NCBI GenBank assembly: GCA_963575745.1
Contig: CAUYUJ010016162.1
Span: forward strand, 201,666 to 265,665
From: Prorocentrum cordatum
Taxonomy: Eukaryota; Sar; Dinophyceae; Prorocentrales; Prorocentraceae
Direction: 5' to 3'
DNA: 64,000 nucleotides
The notes beneath the pieces were generated by a model, which was not told the DNA's origin, did no database searches, and saw nothing but the letters and a program-made list of their open reading frames with translations. Each line of letters opens with the position of its first letter. Position 1 is the first letter of the stretch. The translations under genes were made by a program, and so were the position numbers. This document shows, piece by piece, positions 1 to 10,477 of the stretch.

Positions 1-811
1 GCGGGCTAGTTGGCTCGGAACCGCGCGGCGGACCTTTTGCTTGGTCTGCCGCGAACCCGTTCTCTTCCGTGCACAGTTGCACTTTGAGACATGCCGAATG
101 CAGCCGCGACGGCGCAATTGCAAACGAATTACTACATCTCGAGGTCTTTGGTGATTTTGGGTCGCTTGGAAATTATTTTCTCGAAATTTGAACATTCGTT
201 AGAGCTCTGGTATTTGTTCCCATGGCGTTTGATAGCACTCCCGCTCGCCATCTTGATTTCAGGTCCAGATCATCATCATCACTATCAAAAAGCATCCGGG
301 CGGGGTCTCATGTTCGGAGTCACTCTGACAGGTGATGTCGGCTCCCTAAACTGCACCCATCGATGCAAAATGATATGCTGCACCCCACTGAGAGCTCTAG
401 AGTGTCATTGGATGGCTGAGTCGCGAGTTAATGTTGAAAACCTTTCTATGCATAGGCGCGTTGAGTGTTGTATTTCGATAGTAACTGAAGGTGCAGGCCA
501 GCTAGGGGGCTTTGATTCTCTCAGATGAAAGCTATGGCATGTCACGAAGCAGTTCGAACAGCAGAAGCGCATCATCGAGGTGAATTCGGCAGATACGATC
601 GAACAACTCGATCAATAAGAGTCTTATGTCGGCTTGCATCGATGAGGTCCTGGACTGAATGAACTGAAGCTGCAGGCCTGCCACGGAGCTCTGGTTCTCT
701 CAGATGAAAGCTCAGGCGACATTTTTGCGCGCCCCATTTACATTCATGGCAGGGAAGCTCTACGAGTTCCCGGCGGTAACCAAGGTTGACGGTTTACCGC
801 TGGCTTCCAGT
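1..811 (+). repeat. Diverged class A module
   Basis: The leader region at about 150-300 matches the class A leader (GAAATTTGAACATTCGTTAGAGCT, then the CCGCTCGCCATCTTGAT block) with many substitutions. The end at about 744-811 is the class A 3' end: GGAAGCTCTACGAGTT, then GGCGGTAA and TTTACCGC flanking the usual loop, ending CCAGT. The middle has drifted so far that the 178-bp subrepeats are barely recognisable. The first ~150 bases have no clear match to other copies. The 145-codon open frame at 91-528 lies across this repeat and is probably chance. Confidence 0.65.
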
Positions 812-849
812 AGCCAGCCTCGCCGGCATCTCCCGGGAGCTTTATAATC

Positions 850-1092
850 CGGGATAGCTCTTTGAGAGATAACAAGGTTCCAGATTAGAGGCCGGAGGCC
901 GGTGGTGCCGCCCGGAAGCTCAGCCCCGCCGGTCCGGAATTTTTCGGCGCGCCTCGTTTCGCCCGGCAGCGCGTTCCGGAGAGCCCCCGGCCGGCCATGT
1001 GATTACGTTTCCCAGAACGCTGGCCCGGGGGCTCCCTGGCAGAGCTTCCAGGGAGCTCCGCCAGGGAGCTTCGCAGAGCTCCCGGCCGGCCG
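850..1092 (+). repeat. Diverged class C unit
   Basis: It starts with CCGGGATAGCTC and a degenerate GATTAGA(A)GCCGG block typical of class C units, and ends in a GC-rich run of GGGAGCTCC-like inverted repeats. It lacks the 34-bp palindrome. Overlapping open frames on both strands are a by-product of GC richness. Confidence 0.55.
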
Positions 1093-1397
1093 TACCTCGT
1101 AGAGCTCTTCGGCATCGATGAGCTAGAGGAATTCCGGCGTAGGGTGCAGATAGTATCTCGTAGAGTTCTGATGGTAACAGAGCTAGAGGAATTCGGCGAC
1201 AGGGTGGAGTTAGTACCTCGTAGAGCTGTTCGTTATCGATGAGCTAGAGGAATTCTGGCGCGAGGTGGAGCTAGTACGTCGCTGAGCTCTTCGTTATTGA
1301 TGGGCTAGAGGAATAACTCGTAGAGCTTCCCTTAGCTAGTTGCTGGAAGCTTAAGAGTACCTCGTAGAGCTGTTCGTTATCGATGAGCTAGAGGAAT
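1093..1397 (+). repeat. Tandem class M fold-back units (mini-B and mini-A)
   Basis: Four tandem ~60-bp mini-B units start at 1093, 1154, 1214 and 1275. Each reads ACCTCGTAGAGCTC ... GATGAGCTAGAGGAATTC ... GGTGGAGCTAGT. Then come one mini-A unit (about 1314-1352) and another mini-B (to 1397). The two halves of each unit are imperfect inverted repeats around ATCGAT. The same sequence forms the 5' end of full class B modules, so these are either solo 5' ends or independent fold-back elements. Confidence 0.75.
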
Positions 1398-3262
1398 TTT
1401 CCGGAGAGCTCTCTGAGAGCTATAGGGCTTTAGATTAGAAGCTGGACGGTGGTGGTGCCTGCCAGCAGCTCCTCCACGGCGGTCCAGAATCGTCGCCGCG
1501 AAATTGAAAAGTTTGCAGCGTGTCCGGGAGCGCTTCAGGCACGCGTCCACTCGTGCCTGCACGCGTGCAGCCAGGCGTTGAAGCGTTGCTGAAGCGCTTG
1601 AGTGCCTCTTTGCTATCCAGGTTTTGGACGCTCCCAAGTCCAGCGCGGGGTGGAGCTAGTTGGTCGACCCGGCCAGAACGGACAATAGTTACCGGAGAGC
1701 TCTCTGAGAGCTTTAGGGCTTTAGATTAGAAGCCGGACGGTGGTGGTGCCTGCCAGCAGCCCATCTTTGCCGGTCCACGATCCCCGGAAGGACTTGTAAA
1801 ACTGGCGCCGGCGGTGAACCGTCAACCTGGTCGCCGCCGCGAACCTCGTAGAGCTCCTTGCCATGTTTTCACGTTCATATGGGTTCGGCTCCCGGAAGTC
1901 AATCGATAGTAACGCTGCATCCAGGAAACTGAGCTGCTCCGGGAACAAAGCTTATATGCGCATGCTTAGCGTAAAATCTGGTTTCTCAAAATGAATGGAC
2001 AAATATCTTCCAAATCTTAGCAAAACCGACCCAAAGTCACCACATTGTCCTTTCTGGTCGGGTCGGCCAACTAGCTCTACCCCGCGCCCCAATTCCTCTA
2101 GCTCATCGATGGCGAAGAGCTGGGACTTGTAAAACTTCGCAGCGTGTCCGGGAGCGCTTCCGGCACGCGTCAACGCGTGCCTGCACGCGTGCAGGCACGC
2201 GTGAAAGCGTCGCCGGCAGCGCTTCAGAAGCGCTTCAGGAGAGCCCCCCAGAGCTCGTCAGGAAAGCTGTCCAGAGTATTCAGAGCATCGCAGGGAAGCT
2301 TTCCAGCGTCTCCAGCGCTGCGTCACGCGAGGTTTCCAGCGTCTCCACGCACGCTAAACCGCGTGCGTGTGCTGCATTTGTGCGAGCGCCTCTTTGCTAT
2401 CCGGGTTTTTCCCGGAGAGCTTTCTGAGAGCTATCGGGTTTCAGATTAGAAGCCGGACGGTGGTGGTGCCTGCCAGCAGCCCACCTTCGCCGGCCCACAA
2501 TCCCCGGAGGGGGGCGCTTCCGGCAGCGCTTCAGAAGCGCTTCAGGAGAGCTCTTCAGCGATTTTTCCAGTGTGAGTGCCTCTTTGCTATCAGGGTTTTG
2601 GTCGCTACCAAGATGATCGCTCCAAGTTCCCGGATCCCGGAGAGCTCTCTGAGAGCTATAGGGCTTTAGATTAAAAGCCGGACGGTGGTGGTGCCTGCCA
2701 GCAGCCCATCTTCGCCGGTCCAGAATCGTCGCAGCGAGTTGTAAAAGGTCGCAGCGTGTCCGGGAGCCCTTCCGGCACGCGTCCACGCGTGCCTGCACGC
2801 GTGCAGGCATGCGTGGAAGCGTCGCTGGCAGCGCCCCCCAAGCGCTTCAGGAGAGCTCCCCAGAGCTCTTCAGGAAAGCGCTGCAGAGTATGCCACTTTG
2901 GTATCCGGGTTTGGGACGCTACCAAGTTCCCAGAGGGCCCTGTGAAAGCTGCAGGGTTTAGATTAGAAGCCGGACAGTGGTGGTGCCCGCCAGCAGCCCA
3001 TCTTCGCGGGTCCAGAATCGTCGCAGCGAGTTGTGAAAGGTCGCAGCGTGTCCGGGAGCGCTTCCGGCACGCGCCCACGCGTGCGTGCACGCGTGCAGGC
3101 ACGCGCGGAAGCGTAGCTGACAGCGCTTCAGAAGCGCTTCAGGTGAGCTCCCTGGGGCTCTTCAGGAAAGCTTCCAGAGTTTTCTGAGCGTCGCAGGTAA
3201 GCTTTCCAGCGTCTCCAGAGCTCGTCACGCGAAGGCCCCAGCGTCTCCACGCTCGCTAAACT
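1398..3262 (+). repeat. Array of class C1 units
   Basis: Units start at about 1398, 1692, 2407, 2635 and 2930. Each opens (T)TCCGGAGAGCTC-TCTGAGAGCT, continues with TTTAGATTAGAAGCCGGACGGTGGTGGTGCC, then TGTCCGGGAGCGCTTCCGG, a MluI-rich palindrome (about 2773-2806), and closes GCTATCCGGGTTTTGGACGCTACCAAG. The second unit is split by a backward class B insertion at 1804-2122. The last is split by a backward class A module at 3263. Units are joined head to tail and share the junction TTTTTCCCGG. Confidence 0.8.
1804..2122 (-). mobile_element. Class B retroposon-like insertion with 14-bp target duplication
   Basis: On the minus strand this is a class B module cut at its 5' end (it starts near AGCTCTTCGCCATCGATGAG) and complete at its 3' end: GAGCTCTACGAGGTTC, hairpin, GGCGCC. 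It interrupts a class C unit. The host sequence GGACTTGTAAAACT is present immediately left (1790-1803) and right (2123-2136), identical over 14 bases. A 5' truncation, fixed 3' end and target-site duplication together are the signature of target-primed reverse transcription. No coding frame is present, so it would be non-autonomous. Confidence 0.85.
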
Positions 3263-4476
3263 GGGCGCCGGCGGTAAGCCGTCAACCTTTCTTACCGCCG
3301 GGGGACTCGTAGAGCTTCCTGACAATATATAATGTGGAAAAATGCAGAGAACGAATAGTTTTTCAGCCCAAGCGATTTCAGATCTCTCGATGCAACAGCC
3401 GAACGCCCCCGATGCTTCTGGATTGTCTTCTTTACGAGCTCTTTAGCTCTGCTACAGCCCGAGTTACGTGCGTAAATCGACAGCACCTCTCAAAATGACT
3501 CTAACAAAACGAATAGTTTGGCAACCCAGCTCAAGTATCAAACCGAGTTCAGACCTCTGAATGCGACAGGCGGACGCGTCTGATGTCTGCGAATCGACTC
3601 CTGTGATTACCAGCCCTGCAGCAACCCTACAGCCCGAGTTAAGTGCAGAAAACCGACAGCACCTCTCAGGATGACTCGAACAATACAATAGTTTCGCGGA
3701 CCTAGTTCGGGCAGCAGACCGAGTTTCGAGCTCTCGATTCGACAGGCGGACGCGCCTGATCTCTTCAAATCGATTCCTGTGGCCACCAGCACTGTAGCCC
3801 CCCTCCCAGCCCGAGTTACGTGCAGAAAACCGAGAGCACTTCTGAAGATGTCTCGAACAATACGAATAGTTTCGCGATTCTAGATCGGGCAGCAGACCGA
3901 GTTCAGAGCTTTGGATTCAACAGACAAATGCGACTGATGATTCAAAATCGATTTCTGTAAGTATCAGCTCTGTAGATGTCCTATAGCTCGAGTTAAGTAC
4001 AGAAAACCGAGAGCGTCTGTCAAGATGACTCGAATAATACGAATAGGTTTGCGGACCTAGCTCAGCTAGCAGACCGAGTTCAGACCTCTAGATTCAACAG
4101 GCGAACGCGCCTGATCATTCTGAATCGATTAGCTGTGCTTACCAGCTCTGCAGCTGTCCTAAAGCTCGAGTTATGTTCAGATGACCGTCATCGCGGGTCA
4201 AGATGACTTGAAACGGCCGATCCCGCCTGCCTGCTTTTTGGCAGTAAAAGGTACCCGATCGAGCTGAGATCAAGATGGCGAGCAGGAATAAGATCAAATA
4301 TCATGGGAAAAAATACTAGAGCTCAAACGAATTGTTGAATTTCGAGAACAAAATTTTCAACCGACCAAAAGTCAGCAAAAGGTCCGTCGAGATTTTTCTT
4401 GCCAACTAGCTCTGCAGCGCCCCGGAATTACTCTTAAGCTTCCAGCAATAACTTGCTAAGGGAAGCTCTACGAGTT
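3263..4476 (-). mobile_element. Near full-length class A module, inverted
   Basis: Read on the minus strand it runs from AACTCGTAGAGCTTCC (mini-A end, at 4476) through the leader and ~178-bp subrepeats to the 3' hairpin at about 3271-3302 and GGCGCCC. It sits in a class C sequence whose uninterrupted form is visible at about 2343-2375 (CGCTAAACCGCGTGCG). The two flanks here are CGCTAAACT and ACTGCGTGCG, so borders are known to within a few bases and the duplication is at most about 3 bp. Confidence 0.8.
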
Positions 4477-5087
4477 ACTGCGTGCGTGTGCTGCGTCTCT
4501 CTGAGAGCCATAGGGTTTTAGATTACAAGCCAGACGGCGTCGGCGCCTTGCCAGCAGCCCATCTTCGCCGGTCCACGATCCCCAGAGATACTTGTAAGCT
4601 CTGCGGCGTGCCCAGGAGCGCTTCGGGCACGCGTCCATGCGTGCCTGCTCGCGTGCAGGCACGCGTGGAAGCGTCGCTGGCAGCGCTTCAGAAGCGCATC
4701 AGGAGAGCCCCCCCGAGCTCCCCAGAGGAACTTTTCCAGAGTACTCAGATCTTCGTAGGGAAGCTTTCTAGCGTCTCGAGAAATCCTGATGGTTTCTTAA
4801 CATAATTCGAGCTGTAGATGAGCTACAGAGCCTTTTCCCGGGGAGCTCTCTGAGAGCTATAAGGTTTTAGATTAGACGCCAGACGGTGGTGGTGCCTGCC
4901 AGCAGCCCACCTCCACCGCTCCACGATCCCCGCAGCAACTCGCCTGAGCCCGGCAGCCCGTCCGGGAGCGTTTCCGGCAAGCGTCCACGCGTGCCTGCAT
5001 GCGCGCAGGCACGCGTGGAAGCGTTCCTGGCAGCGCTTCAGAAGCGCTGCAGGGTGGCCCCGGTGGCTGTAACTCGCAGAGCTTCCC
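4477..5087 (+). repeat. Class C1 units
   Basis: One unit runs from about 4490 (the 5' end merges with the tail of the unit broken by the class A module) to about 4800. A second starts at 4837 (TTCCCGGGGAGCTC) and ends near 5070. Both carry the GATTA(GA/CA)AGCC block and a near-perfect version of the 34-bp palindrome. Bases 4801-4836 contain only a fragment of mini-B. Confidence 0.75.
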
Positions 5088-5325
5088 TTAGCTGGTAACT
5101 CGTAGAGCTTCCCTTAGCTAGTTGCTGGAAACTTACGAGTAACTCGTAGAGCTTCCCTCAGCTAGTTGCTGGAAGCTTAAGAGTAGTTATAACTCGTAGA
5201 GCTTCCTTGTGATAGTTGCTGGAAGCTTAAGAGTAACTCGTAGAGCTTCCCTTAGCTAGTTGCTGGGAACTTTAAAGTAACTCGTAGAGCTTCCCTTAGC
5301 TAGTTGCTGGAAGCTTAAAAGTAAT
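5088..5325 (+). repeat. Tandem array of mini-A fold-back units
   Basis: Five or so head-to-tail copies of a ~45-47 bp unit. Each begins TAACTCGTAGAGCTTCC, continues CTTAGCTAGTTGCTGGAAGCTTAAGAG and closes at the next TAA. AGAGCTTCC and GGAAGCTT give each unit inverted ends around a short AGCTA centre. Individual copies carry private substitutions (for example GGAAACTTACGAG, GGGAACTTTAAAG), so the array is not a recent amplification. Confidence 0.85.
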
Positions 5326-5945
5326 TCCCGGGAAGCTCTCTGAGAGCTAGAGGGCTTTAGATTAGAAGCCGGACGGTGGTGGTGCCCGCCAGGAGTTCTT
5401 CCACGGCGGCCCAGGATCCTCGCAGCGACACGCCCGCCCCGGCAGCCCGTCCGGGAGCGCTTCCGGCAAGCGTCCACGCGCGCAGGCGCGCGCGCAGGCA
5501 CGCGTGGAAGCATTCCTGGCAGCGCTTCAGAAACGCTGCAGGTGAGCCCCCCAGAGCCCCAGAAGCGCTTCACGAGAACGTCCGAAGGCTCGCCAGGAAA
5601 GCTTTCCAGCGAGTGTGCTCTTTGCTCTCCGGGTTTTTCCCGAGGGGCTCCCCTTTCGTGGCTCCCCGGGTTCTGCAGCGTGTCCCGGAGTGCCTGTTCC
5701 AATACGTTCCCGTAGCACGTGCTCCAGAGGCCTCCCGCAGCTTCCCGGGCAGCGTGCCGTCACGCGTGCAGCGTGCCCCCAAGCGTGCAGGCATGCGTGA
5801 AAGCGTCAGCGTGCCGTCATGCTCCAGAGGCCTCGCGAAGCTTCCTGGGCAGCGTGCCGTCACGCGTGCAGCGTGCCCCCAAGCGTGCAGGCACGCGTGA
5901 AAGCGTTCTAACAGCGAGTCAGAGGCTCTTCGGGGGAGATTTCGA
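5326..5945 (+). repeat. Class C1 unit followed by a rearranged unit with a ~100-bp tandem duplication
   Basis: A normal unit spans 5326-5640. From 5641 the sequence keeps class C motifs but is rearranged. A block beginning GCTCCAGAGGCCTC and ending GCGTGAAAGCGT occurs twice, at about 5719-5806 and 5819-5905, with few differences. The open frames on both strands follow from the duplication and the high GC. Confidence 0.7.
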
Positions 5946-6282
5946 GTAACGGTTGAGCTCCGCTAGCATGCTCCAGCCTGCGCCGGAGTTCCTCCAGCTC
6001 ATCGACTGGCACCGGCGATGAACCGTCGACCTGGTACCTCGTAGAGCTCTTCGGCATCGATGAGCTAGAGGAATTCCGGCGCGGGGTGGAGCTAGTAACT
6101 CGTAGAGCTTCCCTTAGCAAGTTACTGCTGGAAGCTTAAGAGTAACTCGAAGAGCTTCCCTTAGCAAGTTGTTGCTGGAAGCTTAAGAGTAATACCTCGT
6201 AGAGCTCTTCGGCATCGATGAGCTAGAGGAATTCCGGCGCGGGGTGGAGCTAGTAACTCGTAGAGCTTCCCTTAGCAAGTTA
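5946..6282. repeat. Mixed class M fragments and a degenerate hairpin end
   Basis: It holds a degenerate inverted class B 3' end (about 6007-6050: GGCACCGGCGATGAACCGTCGACC, with one hairpin arm deleted), then mini-B (about 6040-6092), two mini-A copies (about 6093-6192), mini-B again (about 6193-6254) and a partial mini-A up to 6282. Confidence 0.7.
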
Positions 6283-8079
6283 TTCCCGGAGAGCTCTCTG
6301 AGAGCCAGAGGGCTTAAGATTAGAAGCCGGACGGTGGTGGTGCCCTCCAGCAGCCCATCTCCGCCGCTCCACGATCCCCGCAGCGACTTGTAAAACGTCG
6401 CAGCGGGTCCGGGAGAGCTTCCGGCAAGCGTGAACGCGTGCCTGCACGCGCGCAGGCACGCGTGGAAGCGTTCCTGGCAGTGCTTCAGAGACCCTGCATG
6501 GGAGCCCCCAAGAGCCCCAGAAGCGCTTCACGGAGCGTCGGACGGCTCGCCAGAAAAGCTTTCCGGCGTGTGTTCTCTTTGCTCTCCGGTGCTCTCCGGG
6601 TTTTGGACGCTATCAAGTTGCTGGAAGCTTAAGAGTAACTCGCAGAGCTTCCCTTAGCTAGTTGCTGGAAGCTTGAGAGTAATTCCGGCGCGCTGGAGAG
6701 CTAGTTGGCAAGAAAAATCTCGACTGACCTTTTGCTGATTTTTGGTCGGTTGAAAATTCCCGGAGAGCTCTCTGAGAGCTAGAGGGCTTTAGATTAGAAG
6801 CCGGGCGGTGGTGGTGCCCGCCAGCAGCCCATCTCCGCCGCTCCACGATCCTCGCAGCAACTCGCCCGTCCCGGCAGCGGGTCCGGGAGAGCTTCCGGCA
6901 AGCGTCCACGCGTGCCTGCACGCGTGCAGGCACGCGTGGAAGCGTTCCTGGCAGCGCTTCAGAGACGCTGCAGGGGGGCCCCCAGAGCCCCAGAAGAGCT
7001 TCACGAGAGCTTCCGTGGGCTTGCCAGGAAGGCTTTCTGGTGTGCGTCCTCTTGGCTTTCCGTGTTTTTCCCGGAGAGCTCTCTGAGAGCTAGAGGGCTT
7101 TAGATTAGAAGCCGGGCGGTGGTGGTGCCCGCCAGCAGCCCATTTCCCCCGCTCCACGATCCTCGCAGCAACTCGCCCGTCCCGGCAGCGGGTCCGGGAG
7201 AGCTTCCGGCAAGCGTCCACGCGTGCTTGCACGCGCGCAGGCACGCGCGGAAGCGTTCCTGGCAGCGCTTCAGAGACGCTGCAGGGGAGCCCCCAGAGCC
7301 CCAGAGGAGCTTCACGAGAGCTTCCGTGGGCTTGCCAGGAAGGCTTTCTGGTGTGTGTCCTCTTAACTCGTAGAGCTTCCCTTAGCTAGTTGCTGGAAGC
7401 TTAAGAGTAATTCCCGGGGAGCTCTCTGAGAGCTAAAGGGTTTTAGATTAGAAGCCGGACGGTGGCGGTGCCCGCCACCAGCCCTCTCCGCCGCTCCACG
7501 ATCCTCGCAGCAACTCGCCCATCCCCGCCGCCCCACGACGATCCCCGCAGCGATCTTAAAAACGTCGCAGCGGGTCCGGGGGAGCTTCCGGCAAGCGTTT
7601 ACGCGTGCAGGCACGCGCGCAGGCACGCGTGGAAGCGTTCCTGGCAGCGCTTCGGAAGCGCCGCCGGGGAGCCCCCCAGAAACCCAGAAGAGCTTCACGA
7701 GAGCTTCCGCGTGCTTGCCAGGAAAGCTTTCCTGCGTGTGTCTCCTTTGCTCTCCGGGTTTTTCCCGGAGAGCTCGCTGAGAGCTAAAGGGTTTTAGATT
7801 AGAAGCCGGACGGTGGTGGCGCCCGCCAGCAGCCCATCTCCGCCGCTCCACGATCCTCGCAGCAACTCGCCCGTCCCGAGAGGGTCCGGGAGAGCTTCCG
7901 GCAAGCGTTTACGCGTGCCTACAGGCGTGCAGGCACGCGTGGAAGCGTTCCTGGCAGCGCTTCACAAGCGCTTCTGGGGAGCCCCCGTGAGCTCTCCAGG
8001 AAAGATCGTGAGATCTTCCGTCCCCGAGGGTCTCTTCGCTCTCCGGGTTTTGGACGCTACCAAGTGGACGCTACCAAGT
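6283..8079 (+). repeat. Class C1 array (five units)
   Basis: Units start at about 6283, 6758, 7069, 7411 and 7762. Between the first two lie mini-A copies and a short class A leader fragment (6619-6757). Another mini-A sits at 7363-7410. A perfect 34-bp palindrome is at 6906-6939. Inverted ends are CCCGGAGAGC at the start and GCTCTCCGGG at the end (for example 7740-7775). The last unit ends in two tandem copies of the 14-mer GGACGCTACCAAGT (8052-8065 and 8066-8079). Confidence 0.85.
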
Positions 8080-8194
8080 CCCGGCGCACTGGAAAGCTAG
8101 TTGACAAGAAAAATCTCGACGGACCTTTTGGTAACTTTTGGTCGGTTGAAAATTTTGCTATCGAAATTCAACAATTCGTTTGAGCTCTAGTATT
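8080..8194 (+). repeat. Class A leader fragment
   Basis: It matches the class A leader from the CGGCGCACTGGA(A)AGCTAGTTG block through GAGCTCTAGTATTTT and then stops abruptly at a class C unit. No 3' hairpin is present, so it is a 5' piece only, opposite to what simple 5' truncation leaves. Confidence 0.8.
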
Positions 8195-9180
8195 TTCCTG
8201 GGGAGCTCTCTGAGAGCTAAAGGGCTTTAGACTAGAAGCCGGACGTCCCCGCAGCGACCTGTAAAACGTCGAGGCGGGTCTGGGAGAGCTTGCGGCAAGC
8301 GTTTACGCGTGCCTGCACGCGTGCAGGCACGCGTGGAAGCGGTCCTGGCAGCGCTTCGGAAGCGCTGCCAGGGAGCTCCCCAGAGCCCCAGAAGAGCTTC
8401 ACGAGAGTTCCCGTGCGCTTGCCAGGAAAGCTTTCCTGTGTGCGCCCCCTTTGCTCTCCGGGTTTTTCCCGGTGAGCTCGCTGAGAGCTAAAGGGCTTTA
8501 GATTAGAAGCCGGACGGTGGTGGTGCCCGCCAGCAGCCCCCTCCGCCGCTCCACGATCCTCGCAGCAACTCGCCCGCCCCGGCAGCGGGTCCGGGAGAGC
8601 TTCCGGCAAGCGTTCACGCGTGCCTACAGGCGTGTAGGCACGCGTGGAAGCGTTCCTGGCAGCGCTTCACAAGCGCTTCTGGGGAGCCCCCACGAGCTCT
8701 CCAGGAAAGATCGAAAGATTGTCCGCCCCCTCTTCGCTCTCCGGGTTTTCGACGCTACCAAGTAACTCGTAGTGCTTCCCTAAGCTAGTTGCTGGAAGCT
8801 TAAGAGTAATAACTCGTAGAGCTTCCCTTAGCAAGTTATTGCTGGAAGCTTAAGAGTACCTCGTAGAGCTCTTCGGCATCGAGGGTTTTAGATTAGAAGC
8901 CGGGCGGTGGTGGTGCCCGCCAGCAGCCCATCTCCGCCGCTCCACGATCCTCGCAGCGGCTCGCCTGGCCCGGCACCTGGTCCGGGAGAGCTTCCGGCAA
9001 GCGTCCACGCGTGCCTGCACGCGGGCAGGCACGCGTGGAAGCGTTCCTGGCAGCGTTTCAGAGACGCTGCAGGAGAGCCCCCAGAGCCCCAAAAGAGCTT
9101 CACGAGAGCTTCCGTGGGCCTGCCAGGAAGGCTTTCCGATGTGTGCCCTCTTTGCTCTCCGGGTTTTGGACGCTACCAAG
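8195..9180 (+). repeat. Class C1 units with intervening mini-A/mini-B
   Basis: Units start at about 8195, 8467 and 8883; the last lacks its first ~20 bases and is fused directly to a mini-B fragment. Mini-A copies occupy about 8763-8856. Each unit has the GCGTGCCTGCACGC-type palindrome and ends in CTCTCCGGGTTTT. Confidence 0.8.
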
Positions 9181-9478
9181 TTGCTGGAAGCGTAAGAGTA
9201 CCTCGTAGAGCTCTTCGGCATCGATGAGCTAGAGGAATTCCAGCGCGGGGTGGAGCTATTACCTCGTAGAGCTCTTCGGCATCGATGAGCTAGAGGAATT
9301 CCGGCGCGGGGTGGAGCTAGTAACTCGTAGAGCTTCCCTTAGCAAGTTGTTGCTGGAAGCTTAAGGAGTAACTCGTAGAGCTTCCCTTAGCAAGTTATTG
9401 CTGGAAGCTTAAGAGTAATTCCGGCGCGCTGAAAAGCTAGTTGGCAAGAAAAATCTCGACAGACCCTTTGCTGACTTT
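9181..9478 (+). repeat. Mini-A, mini-B and class A leader fragments
   Basis: Two mini-B copies (about 9199-9320) and two mini-A copies (about 9321-9418) are followed by a class A leader fragment that breaks off inside GCTGACTTTT where the next class C unit begins. Confidence 0.75.
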
Positions 9479-10385
9479 TTCCCGGAGAGCTCGCTGAGAG
9501 CTAAAGGGTTTAAGATTAGGAGCCGGACGGTGGTGGTGCCCGCCAGGAGCTCCTCCACGGCGGCCCACAGGCCTCGCAGAAACTCCGGCGAGCCGGCAAC
9601 GGGTTCGGGGGCGCTCTCCACGTGTGCCTGCACGCGTGCAGGCACGTGTGGAAGCGTTCCTGGCAGCACTTCGACAGCGCTGCAGGGGGGCTCCCCAGCG
9701 CTCTCGAGAAAAGATTTCCCCTCCCGACAGTCTCTTCGCTCCCCGGGTTTTGGACGCTACCAAGTTCCCGGAGAGCTCTGTGAGAGCTAGAGGGTTTTAG
9801 ATTAGAAGCCGGGCGGTGGTGGTGCCCGCCAGCAGCCCATCTCCGCCGCTCCACGATCCTCGCAGCGGCTCGCCTGGCCCGGCAGCTGGTCCGGGAGATC
9901 TTCCGGCAAGCGTCCACGCGTGCCTGCACGCGTGCAGGCACGCGTGGAAGCGTTCCTGAAAGCGCTTCAGAGACGCTGCAGGAGAGCCCCCAGAGCCCCA
10001 GAAGAGCTTCACGAGAGCTTCCGTGGGCCTGCCAGGAAGGCTCTCCGATGTGTGCCCTCTTTGCTTTCCGGGTTTTGGACGCTACCAAGTTCCCGGAGAG
10101 CTCGCTGGGAGCTAAAGGGCTTAAGAGTAGAAGCCGGACGGTAGTGGTGCCCGCCAGGAGCTCTCCCACGGCGCTCCACAGGCCTCGCAGCGACTCCGGC
10201 GACCCGGCAACGGGTCCGGGAGAGTCTCCAGCAAGCTTCCAAACGTGCCTGCACGCGTGCAGGCACGCATGGAAGCGATCCTGGCAGCGCTTCAGCAGCG
10301 CTGCAGGGGGGCCCTCCTGAGCTCAGCAGGAAAGATTTCCCGTCCTGGAGTGTGTCTTCGCTCTCCGGGTTTGGGGCGCTACCAA
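9479..10385 (+). repeat. Class C1 array (three units)
   Basis: Units start at 9479, 9764 and 10090. The first and third use the variant GGAGCTC(C/T)(T/C)CCACGGCG after GCCA and have shortened palindromes. The middle one is close to the 6758 and 8883 units. Ends are (C)CGGGTTTTGGACGCTACCAAGT, followed by the next unit or by mini-B. Confidence 0.8.
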
Positions 10386-10477
10386 GTACCTCGTAGAGCT
10401 CTTCGGCATCGATGAGCTAGAGGAATTCCGGCGCGGGGTGGAGCTCGTAACTCGTAGAGCTTTCCTTGGCAAGTTGT
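10386..10477 (+). repeat. Mini-B plus partial mini-A
   Basis: TACCTCGTAGAGCTC ... GGTGGAGCTCGT, then TAACTCGTAGAGCTTTCC cut off by the next class C unit. Confidence 0.75.

Noticed and set aside
91-528. 145-codon open frame near the window start
   Set aside because: It crosses a diverged class A module, has no recognisable domain, and its sequence is explained by the repeat.
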